From Mesorhizobium ciceri WSM4083 (GTDB lineage Bacteria; Pseudomonadota; Alphaproteobacteria; Rhizobiales; Rhizobiaceae), in NCBI RefSeq assembly GCF_000519305.1, contig NZ_KI912610.1, positions 186,183 through 250,182 on the forward strand: a stretch of DNA of 64,000 nt, given 5' to 3'. Below are positions 1-6,699 of the stretch, in pieces. The notes under the pieces were generated by a model. It was given only the letters and a program-made list of their open reading frames with translations, was not told the DNA's origin and did no database searches. Made by a program: the position numbers and the translations under genes. Positions within the stretch are counted from its first letter, which is position 1. Each line of letters opens with the position of its first letter.

Positions 1-259
1 CGGCGACGGCGGACCCGGCGCCAAACGCGCGGTGGCGGCGATGATCGCGCTGGCACGGGAACATCTTTCCGCCTTTGAACAGGGCGCGTCGGCTGTTCCG
101 GTCTCGCTGCGCCCGGCATTCCTGCCGCTGGCCCTGTCGCGTGCCTATCTCGGCAAGATGGAGAATGGCTCGCCGCTTGATGGTGTTGCGCGGCTGTCGG
201 CCTTGCGCCGGCACTGGCTGTTGCTGCGTCGTGCGGGCAAGGGCTGGCCGGCACTTTGA
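1..259 (+). CDS. Phytoene/squalene synthase family protein, C-terminal fragment
   Basis: The frame is open from the left window edge to a TGA at 257-259, so only about the last 85 residues are visible. The tail has a run SLRPAFLPLALSRAYLGKM followed by a basic stretch with RRHWLLLRRA. This resembles the C-terminal helices of bacterial squalene/phytoene synthase-like proteins, which typically end with a PAFLP..L...YL.+ME pattern and then RRQW...R. These enzymes condense prenyl diphosphates. The catalytic aspartate-rich motifs would lie upstream, outside the window, so the family call rests on the tail alone and the reaction cannot be confirmed. An internal GTG at 32 is unlikely to be the start because the frame is coding before it. 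Confidence 0.65.
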   Translation, partial: GDGGPGAKRAVAAMIALAREHLSAFEQGASAVPVSLRPAFLPLALSRAYLGKMENGSPLDGVARLSALRRHWLLLRRAGKGWPAL

Positions 260-271
260 CGTAAACGTCAA
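256..271. promoter_or_regulatory. Perfect-arm palindrome, possible MerR-family operator
   Basis: The sequence TTGACGTAAACGTCAA has 7-bp arms around a 2-bp centre. It overlaps the stop codon of the preceding gene and lies about 65 bp upstream of the ATG at 336. The shape and core (ACGT-NN-ACGT type) resemble operators described for MerR-family regulators such as LiuR. Which regulator binds here is inference; no regulator gene is adjacent. Confidence 0.4.
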
Positions 272-335
272 TCATGTTAAGACGTCCCGGCGCCAAAACT
301 GTTGCCGAAGACAACAGACCGGCCGGAGGAGATCA

Positions 336-770
336 ATGAGCTTACCCATATTGGTAGCGATCGTTACCTTCGGCATCGCGCTGTCGGTTGCGGCGGTGCA
401 TTTCACCGGCGGCAGCAAGACGGCGACGCTGGCCGACGCCGATCAGGCAATGAGCCGATTCGCCGAGGATTTTCCCGACGAGACCGCAACGGTGGTGCGC
501 CTGACGGCGGATGCCAGGACGGCGTTTCTGGATGTCGGGCGAGGGCGCATCGGCATCGTTCACGGCATCGGCGACTGCTTTTTGACCCGCATCGTCACGC
601 CTCGAGATGTCGGGGTTTTGACCGCCGAAGATGGAAATACGGTCTCGTTCCGGCTCGCCGATTTCACCTGGAAGGGCGGCCGCTTCCGCTTTGCCAGCGC
701 AACGGATGCGCTGAGCCTGCTGGAAGCGCTTGAGCCGCAACGTTCGAATTCCACTGGGGAGGCCGCGTGA
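336..770 (+). CDS. Hypothetical membrane-anchored protein, 144 aa
   Basis: The ATG at 336 is chosen because GGAGGAG lies just upstream and the protein then begins with a hydrophobic segment (residues 2-20, LPILVAIVTFGIALSVAAV) that looks like an uncleaved anchor or signal. Longer in-frame starts have no such support. The remaining roughly 120 residues are soluble, with no motif I recognise. The gene ends in a TGATG overlap with the sterol desaturase gene downstream, so the two are probably translationally coupled and may work on the same membrane substrate. Function unknown. Confidence 0.75.
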   Translation: MSLPILVAIVTFGIALSVAAVHFTGGSKTATLADADQAMSRFAEDFPDETATVVRLTADARTAFLDVGRGRIGIVHGIGDCFLTRIVTPRDVGVLTAEDGNTVSFRLADFTWKGGRFRFASATDALSLLEALEPQRSNSTGEAA

Positions 771-1720
771 TGGACAGCTACAATTTCCCGCAAGTCACCC
801 AGCTGGCCATCCCGTTCTTTGTTGTCGCGATCCTGATCGAGCTGTGGCTGGTGCGCACCGGCCGCGCCAGGGGTTCGTTCGAAACGCGCGACACGTTGAC
901 CAGCCTGATGATGGGCACCGGCAATGTCGTCGCCGGGCTGCTGCTTGGCGTGGTGTCCTACTGGGCACTGCTGTGGCTCTGGCAATTCCGCGTCTTCAAT
1001 CTCGGCCTGTCGGTCTGGGTGTTCCTCGCCGCCTTCCTGCTCGATGATTTGCGCTACTATTTCTATCATCGCATCGCGCACCGGGTGCGCTGGGTGTGGG
1101 CCGAACACGTCAACCACCATTCCAGCCAGCACTACAATTTGTCGACGGCGCTGCGGCAGAGCTGGACGGGCCTGTTCACCTTCATGTTCGTGCTGCAGGC
1201 GCCGCTGGTGCTGCTCGGCTTCCACCCGGCGGCGATTGCCTTCACCTTCGGCTTCAATTTGGTCTGGCAATTCTGGATCCACACCGAGACCATCGGCAAG
1301 ATGTGGGGCTGGTTCGAGTTCGTCTTCAACACGCCCTCACACCACCGCGTCCACCACGCCACCAATCCGCGCTATCTCGACGCCAACTATGCCGGAACGC
1401 TGATCGTCTGGGACCGCATGTTCGGCACCTTCGTCGGGGAACTGGAGGAAGACCGGCCGCGCTACGGCATCGTCAGGAATCTCGGCACCTTCAATCCGCT
1501 GAAAGTGGCGTTCCATGAATGGATCGGCATGTTCAGGGACGCCTTTGCGCCTGGCCTGACCTTGAGCGATCGCCTGAACTATCTGATCAAGCCGCCGGGC
1601 TGGAGCCATGACGGCTCGCGCGAAACCTCCGAGAGTCTCAAGGCCGCCTATGTCAGGCGAAATCCGAGCGAAGCGGGGAAGCCGGGATTGCCGGCAACGA
1701 GGGTCGAGCCGGCTGAATAG
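770..1720 (+). CDS. Sterol desaturase / fatty acid hydroxylase family protein
   Basis: This 316-aa membrane protein has several hydrophobic segments in the first 95 residues. It carries the three histidine boxes of the fatty acid hydroxylase superfamily: HRIAH at about 100-104, HVNHH at 113-117, and HHRVHH near residue 205. These ligate a di-iron centre that uses O2 to hydroxylate or desaturate lipids. The substrate cannot be told from sequence; neighbours in this superfamily act on sterols, fatty acids, carotenoids and ornithine lipids. The partial phytoene/squalene synthase gene upstream makes an isoprenoid substrate possible, but that is inference. The start is taken at the ATG overlapping the previous stop, with GGGGAGG 8 nt upstream; a GTG lies one codon earlier. 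Confidence 0.88.
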   Translation: MDSYNFPQVTQLAIPFFVVAILIELWLVRTGRARGSFETRDTLTSLMMGTGNVVAGLLLGVVSYWALLWLWQFRVFNLGLSVWVFLAAFLLDDLRYYFYHRIAHRVRWVWAEHVNHHSSQHYNLSTALRQSWTGLFTFMFVLQAPLVLLGFHPAAIAFTFGFNLVWQFWIHTETIGKMWGWFEFVFNTPSHHRVHHATNPRYLDANYAGTLIVWDRMFGTFVGELEEDRPRYGIVRNLGTFNPLKVAFHEWIGMFRDAFAPGLTLSDRLNYLIKPPGWSHDGSRETSESLKAAYVRRNPSEAGKPGLPATRVEPAE

Positions 1721-1737
1721 CTGTTCCATCGCGATTG

Positions 1738-2070
1738 CTATGAGGGCGCGCTCGAACCACCATCACGCATCAGCGTTTCGTAGTCGCGACCGCCGTAGAA
1801 GATGTTAACGATGCGGACGACAGCATCATCAATGATGTAAGCGACAAGGGCAGAGTGCTCGAACGGAACCGTTCGCAATCCTGGCACGATGTCGTCGCGC
1901 GATCGGCCGCCACGCGGTGCGTCGCCGATGCTCTGGCAGCGGTCTTCGATGCGCAAGGTGAACTTCAGCGCGACGTCAGGACTTCCACCGGCGTTGACGA
2001 TATGTCTGAAAATGGCGGCCAGATCGGTCCTGGCACTTTCGCCATATTCAACCTTAAGCCGCTGAATCAT
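1738..2070 (-). CDS. RelE/ParE-type toxin of a type II toxin-antitoxin pair
   Basis: This 110-aa protein starts with a ParE-like pattern: VEYGESARTDLAAIFRHI, then a helix with RIEDRCQSIGDAPRGGRSRDDIVPGLRTVPFEHSALVAYII and VVRIVNIFYGGRDYE near the end. That layout (N-terminal helix pair, central GxR, terminal beta-hairpin with I..I..GGRD) fits the RelE/ParE superfamily. ParE members poison gyrase while RelE members cleave mRNA; the sequence favours ParE by overall form but does not settle the target. The ORF overlaps the 3' end of the upstream antitoxin gene by 17 nt, the usual coupled arrangement. Confidence 0.85.
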   Translation of the reverse strand: MIQRLKVEYGESARTDLAAIFRHIVNAGGSPDVALKFTLRIEDRCQSIGDAPRGGRSRDDIVPGLRTVPFEHSALVAYIIDDAVVRIVNIFYGGRDYETLMRDGGSSAPS

Positions 2071-2344
2071 CGCTGCGGCTCGAATATTGAGCGGCGAGCT
2101 CCCGAAGATGGTCGCGAACCTTTTCTCCCGAATGGCTCGGCCTCGTGTCCTCGATCGATGCTTTCACTCGTGCCCTGATCGACGCCATGCGTTCGGCATG
2201 CTCATCTTCCTCGCGCTGGAAGGCGCGAAGGGCGGCGCGGATGACCTCGCTCGCTGATCCGAAGGAGCCGTCCTCGACTTTCTCGCGGATCATGCGTGCC
2301 ATGGCTGGCGTGACTGTGACAGACAGTTTCTCGGCGGATTCCAT
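2054..2344 (-). CDS. ParD-like antitoxin, 96 aa
   Basis: The N-terminus (MESAEKLSVTVTPAMARMI, then GSFGSASEVIRAALRAF) is a ribbon-helix-helix DNA-binding domain of the ParD/CopG type. The tail is charged and probably disordered, suited to toxin binding. The start at 2344 is preferred because GGGAG sits about 8 nt upstream; an in-frame ATG at 2362 would add six residues but has no ribosome-binding site and abuts the operator. Antitoxin precedes toxin, and the stop overlaps the toxin start. The dimer is expected to repress its own operon through the palindrome at 2364-2384. Confidence 0.87.
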   Translation of the reverse strand: MESAEKLSVTVTPAMARMIREKVEDGSFGSASEVIRAALRAFQREEDEHAERMASIRARVKASIEDTRPSHSGEKVRDHLRELAAQYSSRSDDSAA

Positions 2345-2363
2345 GGATGCGTCTCCCGGCATA

Positions 2364-2384
2364 AAGTAGGATACTATCCCACTT
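2364..2384. promoter_or_regulatory. Inverted-repeat operator of the ParDE-type operon
   Basis: A 21-bp dyad of the form AAGT-n-GGATA, one central base, TATCC-n-ACTT, with nine of ten arm positions matching. It lies 20 bp upstream of the chosen antitoxin start, where autorepression by a ribbon-helix-helix antitoxin normally occurs. Confidence 0.65.
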
Positions 2385-2417
2385 CGTGCCGGGTTACAAA
2401 TCAGAACGCGAAGCTGT

Positions 2418-3836
2418 TTATTCCGCCGCCTCGGCCGTTTCCGTCTGTGCCGGCAGCCCCAGCCATTGCCGGCAATCGGCACGTGCGCGCGAGGTGATGG
2501 CATGCCGCTTGGCAACAGTCTTGTCCTTGCCGCGCATGCGTTTGCCCTCGGTCTTCGGGGCTTCGACAGGCGAGAACAGGCCGAAATTGACATTCATCGG
2601 CTGGAAGGAACGCTTTCCCGGTTCGTCATCGGAGACGATGTGGCCGCCGGTGATGTGGTTGAGTAGCGCTCCGAAGGCGGTGGTGAGCGGCGGCAGCGAC
2701 GGTGCGTGGCCGAGCCGTTCAGCTGCGGCGAAGCGGCCGGCGAGCAGGCCGATGGCCGCACTTTCGACATAGCCTTCGCAGCCGGTGATCTGGCCGGCGA
2801 AACGCAGGCCGGGCCGCGACTTCAGTTGCAGCGAGGCGTCCAGCAAGGTCGGCGAGTTGATGTAGGTGTTGCGGTGCAGGCCGCCGAGGCGGGCGAAATC
2901 GGCGTTTTCGAGACCCGGTATGGTGCGGAACACGCGGACCTGCTCGGCATGCTTCAACTTGGTCTGGAAACCGACCATGTTGTAGAGCGTGCCCAGCGCA
3001 TTGTCCTGGCGCAACTGTACCACGGCATAGGCCTTTACCGTCGGATTGTGGGCATTGGTCAGCCCCATCGGTTTCATCGGTCCGTAGCGCAGCGTCTCGA
3101 CGCCGCGCTCGGCCATGATCTCGATCGGCAGGCAGCCGTCGAAATAGGGCGTGCCTTCCCATTGCTTGAATTCGGTTTTCTGCCCGTCGACCAGCGCTTG
3201 CACGAAGGCTAGGTACTGGTCCTTGTCCATGGGGCAATTGATGTAGTCCTTGCCGGTGCCACCTGGACCGACCTTGTCGTAGCGCGACTGGAACCAGCAG
3301 GTATCCATGTCGATCGTGTCGAAATGGATGATTGGCGCGATGGCGTCGAAGAAGGCGAGCGCATCGGCGCCGGTCGCTTCCGCGATCGACTGGGCAAGCC
3401 CGGGGGCGGTCAACGGACCCGTGGCAACGATCGCCTGGTCCCAATCCGTCGGCGGCAGACCTGGCACTTCCTCGCGCCGGATGGTGATCAGCGGGTGTGC
3501 TTCGAGTTTTTTCGTCACGGCATCGGCGAATCCGTTGCGATCGACGGCCAGCGCGCCGCCGGCCGGCACCTGGTTGGCGTCACCGGCGCTCATGATCAAC
3601 GAGCCGGCCAGCCGCATTTCGGCGTGCAACAGGCCAACGGCGTTGTTGTCGGCGTCGTCGGAGCGGAAGGAATTGGAACAGACGAGCTCGGCCAGACTGT
3701 CGGTCTTGTGCGCATCGGTGCCGCGAACGGGCCGCATTTCATGCAGGATGACGGGCACGCCGGCCTGCGCTGCCTGCCATGCGGCTTCGGAACCGGCGAG
3801 GCCGCCACCGATGATGTGGATTGGATTTTTGCTCAT
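2418..3836 (-). CDS. trmFO: Methylenetetrahydrofolate-tRNA-(uracil-5-)-methyltransferase TrmFO
   Basis: This 472-aa flavoprotein makes 5-methyluridine at position 54 of tRNA using methylene-THF and FADH2. The N-terminus has the FAD dinucleotide motif IHIIGGGLAGSEAA (residues 6-19) and the family signature HKTDSLAELVCSNSFRSD with a conserved cysteine. CWFQSRYDKVGPGGTGKDY and FAGQITGCEGYVESAA are also typical of TrmFO/Gid. The start at 3836 is used rather than 3872 because GGGLAGSEA then falls at its usual distance from the N-terminus. The window also encodes many ordinary translation factors, consistent with a chromosomal housekeeping location. Confidence 0.96.
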   Translation of the reverse strand: MSKNPIHIIGGGLAGSEAAWQAAQAGVPVILHEMRPVRGTDAHKTDSLAELVCSNSFRSDDADNNAVGLLHAEMRLAGSLIMSAGDANQVPAGGALAVDRNGFADAVTKKLEAHPLITIRREEVPGLPPTDWDQAIVATGPLTAPGLAQSIAEATGADALAFFDAIAPIIHFDTIDMDTCWFQSRYDKVGPGGTGKDYINCPMDKDQYLAFVQALVDGQKTEFKQWEGTPYFDGCLPIEIMAERGVETLRYGPMKPMGLTNAHNPTVKAYAVVQLRQDNALGTLYNMVGFQTKLKHAEQVRVFRTIPGLENADFARLGGLHRNTYINSPTLLDASLQLKSRPGLRFAGQITGCEGYVESAAIGLLAGRFAAAERLGHAPSLPPLTTAFGALLNHITGGHIVSDDEPGKRSFQPMNVNFGLFSPVEAPKTEGKRMRGKDKTVAKRHAITSRARADCRQWLGLPAQTETAEAAE

Positions 3837-3920
3837 GGACGCCGGAATAATCGCTTGGTGCGGCGATTGCAATTGCCGTGCGCGGTGCGGGGCAAACGGC
3901 TGCTGATGGGAGCGTCCCCT

Positions 3921-4039
3921 GAAAACAACAACACCCGCCGGGGGAGGAGGTCCGGCGGGTGTCGTTTTTGGGGTCGACCCTCGGGAGGAGGTGAAGGCCG
4001 ACCATATTCGTCATCGCCGGGGAGGAGGTCGGCTTTGAC
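3921..4039 (-). ncRNA. Anti-Shine-Dalgarno hairpin sRNA, copy 3 (NfeR1/alpha-r14/CcsR-like)
   Basis: Read on the minus strand this unit forms three successive hairpins, each displaying CCTCCTCCC in its loop (plus-strand GGGAGGAGG at 4020-4028, 3983-3991 and 3942-3950). Stems are GTCA/TGAC with GCC/GGC, GGTCG/CGACC, and an 11-bp ACACCCGCCGG stem. The last hairpin is followed by TGTTGTTGTTTT, the best intrinsic terminator of the array. Such RNAs can pair with ribosome-binding sites of many mRNAs. The NfeR1/alpha-r14 RNAs of rhizobia and CcsR RNAs of Rhodobacter have this architecture. Exact ends are estimated. Confidence 0.8.
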
Positions 4040-4099
4040 GAAATTCCTTTCGCCATTTTAAAAGGGGCGAAACCTTTGGAGCAAAATTCGTTTTGCTCC

Positions 4100-4217
4100 G
4101 GGGAAACAGCGCCCGCCGCGGGAGGAGGTGCGGCGGGCGCCGTTTTTATGGCCAACCCTCGGGAGGAGGTGAAGGTCGGGCCTATTCGTCATCGCCGGGG
4201 AGGAGGTCGGCTTTGAC
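4100..4217 (-). ncRNA. Anti-Shine-Dalgarno hairpin sRNA, copy 2 (NfeR1/alpha-r14/CcsR-like)
   Basis: The loops lie at 4198-4206, 4161-4169 and 4120-4128, exactly 178 bp from the matching loops of the neighbouring copies. The middle stem is GGCC/GGCC where copy 3 has GGTCG/CGACC. The third stem is GCGCCCGCCGC paired with GCGGCGGGCGC around a GGGAGGAGGT loop (plus-strand view). The U-run after it on the minus strand is short (TGTTT), so processing from a longer transcript is as likely as termination. Between this copy and the next lies a separate perfect 9-bp stem with a TTCG loop (4078-4099). Confidence 0.8.
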
Positions 4218-4279
4218 GAAAACTCTTTCGCTGTTTGAAAAGGAGCGAAACCTTTGTAGGCAAATTCGCTTTGCCCCGG

Positions 4280-4395
4280 GGAAACAGCGCCCGCCGCGGG
4301 AGGAGGTGCAGCGGGCGCCGTTTTTGTGGTCAACCCTTGGGAGGAGGTAAGGGGTGACCGTATTCGTCAAGGTCGGGGAGGAGGTCGACCCTGCC
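4280..4395 (-). ncRNA. Anti-Shine-Dalgarno hairpin sRNA, copy 1 (NfeR1/alpha-r14/CcsR-like)
   Basis: This copy sits directly downstream of the DUF1127 gene ending at 4406, with loops at 4376-4384, 4339-4347 and 4298-4306. Its first stem is GGTCG/CGACC where the other copies have GCC/GGC, and its middle stem is GGTCA/TGACC. Both are paired changes that preserve the fold and support an RNA function. The link of a DUF1127 gene followed by CCUCCUCCC-loop RNAs matches the Rhodobacter RSP_6037-CcsR arrangement, in which the RNAs are co-transcribed with the small ORF. Confidence 0.8.
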
Positions 4396-4405
4396 GAAAT
4401 TCTGG

Positions 4406-4546
4406 TTAGATCGCCTGGCGGGCGATGATCTTGATTTCGTCGCGGACGATACCGAGATCATGCAGCTGGCGGTTGGAAAGGCGACCCAGCTCGGTAACCG
4501 TCTCGCGATAAACGCGCCAGTTACGATAGTTGCGGATCAGGTTCAT
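4406..4546 (-). CDS. DUF1127 domain small protein, 46 aa (second of pair)
   Basis: The translated product begins MNLIRNYRNWRVYRET and ends with LHDLGIVRDEIKIIARQAI, an arginine-rich DUF1127 domain (L..L+.++L.DLGI.R.+I pattern). Proteins of this type in other alphaproteobacteria bind RNA and affect RNA turnover and phosphate or stress responses. The gene is the second of two near-identical paralogues and runs straight into the sRNA array, so the mRNA 3' region is probably processed into the sRNAs. Confidence 0.88.
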   Translation of the reverse strand: MNLIRNYRNWRVYRETVTELGRLSNRQLHDLGIVRDEIKIIARQAI

Positions 4547-4571
4547 TGTCGGTTCTCTTTTTCAAAACTGG

Positions 4572-4593
4572 TTCGGACCATTCGCGGTCCGAA
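4572..4593 (-). terminator. Hairpin between the two DUF1127 genes
   Basis: A perfect 8-bp stem TTCGGACC/GGTCCGAA with a 6-nt loop sits 3 nt beyond the first DUF1127 stop codon. Downstream on the minus strand is CCAGTTTTG, only a weak U-run. It may be a leaky terminator or a processing/stability element that sets the ratio of the two proteins and the sRNAs. Confidence 0.4.
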
Positions 4594-4596
4594 GAA

Positions 4597-4737
4597 TTAG
4601 ACCGCCTTGCGAGCGACGTAAGGAATGTCGCTGCGGCTGATGCCGAGGTCGGTCAGTTCACGGTTGCTCAGGCGGCTCAGCTCGGACACGGTGTCCCTGT
4701 AGCGGCGCCAGTTGCGGTAGTTGCGGATCAGGTTCAT
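4597..4737 (-). CDS. DUF1127 domain small protein, 46 aa (first of pair)
   Basis: The product is MNLIRNYRNWRRYRDTVSEL followed by SRLSNRELTDLGISRSDIPYVARKAV. It shares its first 11 residues and most of its length with the next gene, so this is a tandem duplication. The basic N-terminal helix and the DLGISRSDI motif identify DUF1127. The ATG at 4737 is used rather than the upstream in-frame start at 4806, because the domain begins there in the paralogue. It is the likely leader gene of the transcript carrying the anti-Shine-Dalgarno sRNAs. Confidence 0.88.
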   Translation of the reverse strand: MNLIRNYRNWRRYRDTVSELSRLSNRELTDLGISRSDIPYVARKAV

Positions 4738-4790
4738 GGTAGTTCTCGTTTCGTCTTTCTTGCGGATCATTCCGTTTGTGTACGAACTAT

Positions 4791-4819
4791 AAATAGGCGG
4801 ACCCATATCGATTTAAAAG
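4791..4819 (-). promoter_or_regulatory. Possible RpoH-type promoter for DUF1127-sRNA operon
   Basis: On the minus strand CCTATTT (matching the alphaproteobacterial RpoH -10 pattern CYTATNT) is preceded by CTTTTAAA with an 18-nt spacing; the expected -35 is CTTG, so one key base differs. The DUF1127-CcsR locus of Rhodobacter is RpoH-driven, which makes the match worth noting, but it is only a consensus resemblance. Confidence 0.3.
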
Positions 4820-4973
4820 CGCTATGGCTGCATGGCAGCAATGCAAATTGTGCAATGCAGCATTAACGAGCGTTCACGGACCTGACACAAAGAAACCCGA
4901 ATCGGAAAATGCCGCCGCGTCAGCGGTTTGACCGGATCGGCTGAAAAAAAGACCGAACTGGGGGAGTGGCAGC

Positions 4974-6092
4974 ATGGCGAGTTATTCGTCGCGGGTCAGG
5001 GCGGATATCGCGCGCTGGCAGCAGGCCGGGCTGATCGACGCGGCAACGGCCGATTCGCTTTCGCGCGATGTCGAGGCCAACGAGCGCAAGTCGCTCAGCT
5101 TCGGCTCTATCCTGGCAATGATGGCCGCCTTGCTGTTCGGCGCCGCCATCCTGATTTTCGTTGCCGCCAACTGGGACGCAATCCCGCGTCTGGCACGCGT
5201 GGCGGCACTGTTTGCCGTCATCCTTGGCGGCTATGTCGGCGGCGCGGTGCTGAAGGCCCGCGACCATGCGGCGATCGGGGAAGCGCTCTGGATCGTGGCG
5301 GCTGCGGCTTTCGGCGGCGCGATCGCGCTGATCGGCCAGATGTATCATCTCTCGGGCGACGAGGCCTCGGCTGTGGTCACCTGGGGCGCCGGCACGGCGC
5401 TGGCGGCGGTGGCGCTGCGTTCGAACCCGTTGACCATGGCTTCGGTCGGCATCGCCGATGCCTGGCTGTTCCTGAAAGGCTTCGACTACTACAGCCGCAG
5501 CGAATTTCCGCATGCCTTCTTGATCATGGCCATCGTGCTGTTTGCCGTCTCGTTCTGGACCCGCAGCCAGGCGGCGCGCCACCTGATCATCCTGTCGGTA
5601 CTGTTCTATCTTGTGCTGCTGGTCACCAACCACGACACGCTGCAGGTGGCGATCCCGCTGGTCGTCGTCTCGGCGCTGCTGTTCGCGGCCTCGGTCTTCG
5701 CGCCGGATCCGGTCGACCGGGTCGTGCAGCTCGGCGGCCGCTTGCCCTTGCACGCACTGCTCGGCTTCCTCACCGGCCTCGCAATGATCCAGTTCGAACT
5801 CGCCGACGAGAGCACTTACAACAGCGGTTTCGCCATCGCTTCGGTGATCGCGCTGGCCGGCATTGTCGCGGCAATCGTGCTGGCAGGACGGGAGAGCCGT
5901 GGGCTGCGCTGGCTTGCCTATCTCGGCTTCGCCTTCGAACTCGCCATCATCTATGTGGTGACCTTGCAATCGATGCTCGATACGGCCGGCTTCTTCCTTG
6001 CCGCCGCGGTGCTGCTCGGCATCCTTGCGATCGTCATCATCCGCGTGGAAAAACGCATGAAGGGTCCAGATGCCAAAGGAGCCACGGCATGA
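4974..6092 (+). CDS. DUF2157 domain membrane protein
   Basis: This 372-aa protein has a soluble N-terminus (SRVRADIARWQQAGLIDAAT..LSRDVEA), the typical DUF2157 opening, and then roughly ten hydrophobic segments to the C-terminus. It includes GSILAMMAALLFGAAILIFVAANW and IGQMYHLSGD, both characteristic of the family. The role is unknown; members are predicted inner-membrane proteins usually encoded next to a GDYXXLXY-domain protein, as here, where the genes overlap by ATGA. GGGGAG precedes the ATG at a good distance. Confidence 0.9.
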   Translation: MASYSSRVRADIARWQQAGLIDAATADSLSRDVEANERKSLSFGSILAMMAALLFGAAILIFVAANWDAIPRLARVAALFAVILGGYVGGAVLKARDHAAIGEALWIVAAAAFGGAIALIGQMYHLSGDEASAVVTWGAGTALAAVALRSNPLTMASVGIADAWLFLKGFDYYSRSEFPHAFLIMAIVLFAVSFWTRSQAARHLIILSVLFYLVLLVTNHDTLQVAIPLVVVSALLFAASVFAPDPVDRVVQLGGRLPLHALLGFLTGLAMIQFELADESTYNSGFAIASVIALAGIVAAIVLAGRESRGLRWLAYLGFAFELAIIYVVTLQSMLDTAGFFLAAAVLLGILAIVIIRVEKRMKGPDAKGATA

Positions 6093-6673
6093 TCACCGGG
6101 AAAAGGCTTGTCATCTCGGCACTGGTGCTGGCGCTCGTCCAGATCGGCTTCCTGAGCTGGATCATCGCCGGCCGGGCGGCGATCCTGCGCAACGGCAAGG
6201 AAGTCCTGCTGAAGATCGAACCTGTCGATCCGCGCGACCTCCTGCGCGGCGATTATATTATCCTGGGCTACGAGATTTCGCGCATACCGGTGAAAATGAT
6301 CGCCAACATCCCGCCCGACAAATTTTCAAGCGACGATACGTCGATTGTCGTGCGCCTGAAGAAGGGCGCCGACGGCTATTGGCAGCCGGCGACCGCCTGG
6401 TTCGGCAAGGCGCCAACGCCGGCCGCGGCCGACGAGGCCGATATTCTAGGCCATGTCGCCGAGGGCTGGGACCTTCGCGGCGAAGAGGCGACCATCGCAC
6501 CGGACTATGGCATCGAGCGCTTCTATCTGCCGGAAGGCGAGGGGATGGCGATCCAGAACGACATGCGGGTGCGGCCATTCGGCATCCGTCTTGCGCTCGC
6601 CGGCGACGGCACCGCGCAGATCAAGGCGCTGGTCGACGGCGACAAGACGCTGTTCGAGGAACCGCTCTACTAA
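6089..6673 (+). CDS. GDYXXLXY domain-containing protein
   Basis: This 194-aa protein has one N-terminal membrane anchor (LVISALVLALVQIGFLSWII, about residues 6-25) and then the family signature RGDYIILGYEI near residue 53. Most of the chain is expected on the periplasmic side. It is the usual partner of DUF2157 proteins and is translationally coupled to the preceding gene (ATG within the stop region). Its biochemical role is unknown; a membrane complex between the two is inference from the constant pairing. Confidence 0.9.
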   Translation: MITGKRLVISALVLALVQIGFLSWIIAGRAAILRNGKEVLLKIEPVDPRDLLRGDYIILGYEISRIPVKMIANIPPDKFSSDDTSIVVRLKKGADGYWQPATAWFGKAPTPAAADEADILGHVAEGWDLRGEEATIAPDYGIERFYLPEGEGMAIQNDMRVRPFGIRLALAGDGTAQIKALVDGDKTLFEEPLY

Positions 6674-6699
6674 GTCCCTTATTTCCAGTGGTGTGAAGC

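Larger units (their letters stand above)
3921..4395 (-). repeat. Tandem repeat, three 178-bp units
   Basis: All nine GGGAGGAGG motifs fall into three sets whose equivalent members are spaced exactly 178 bp. Sequence between loops varies, while stem pairing and the loop sequence are kept. The units are diverged copies of an sRNA gene, not recent perfect duplications. Confidence 0.9.

Noticed and set aside
3739..4350. Several 60-140 codon frames with repeated AAPAAGAVSP-like peptides
   Set aside because: They arise from reading the sRNA repeats as protein; periodicity follows the 178-bp units and no ribosome-binding site fits.
3921..4400. Regular GGGAGGAGG repeats suggesting a CRISPR array
   Set aside because: The repeated 9-mers are spaced unevenly within a 178-bp unit, with self-complementary flanks. 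There are no uniform repeat-spacer units and no cas genes.
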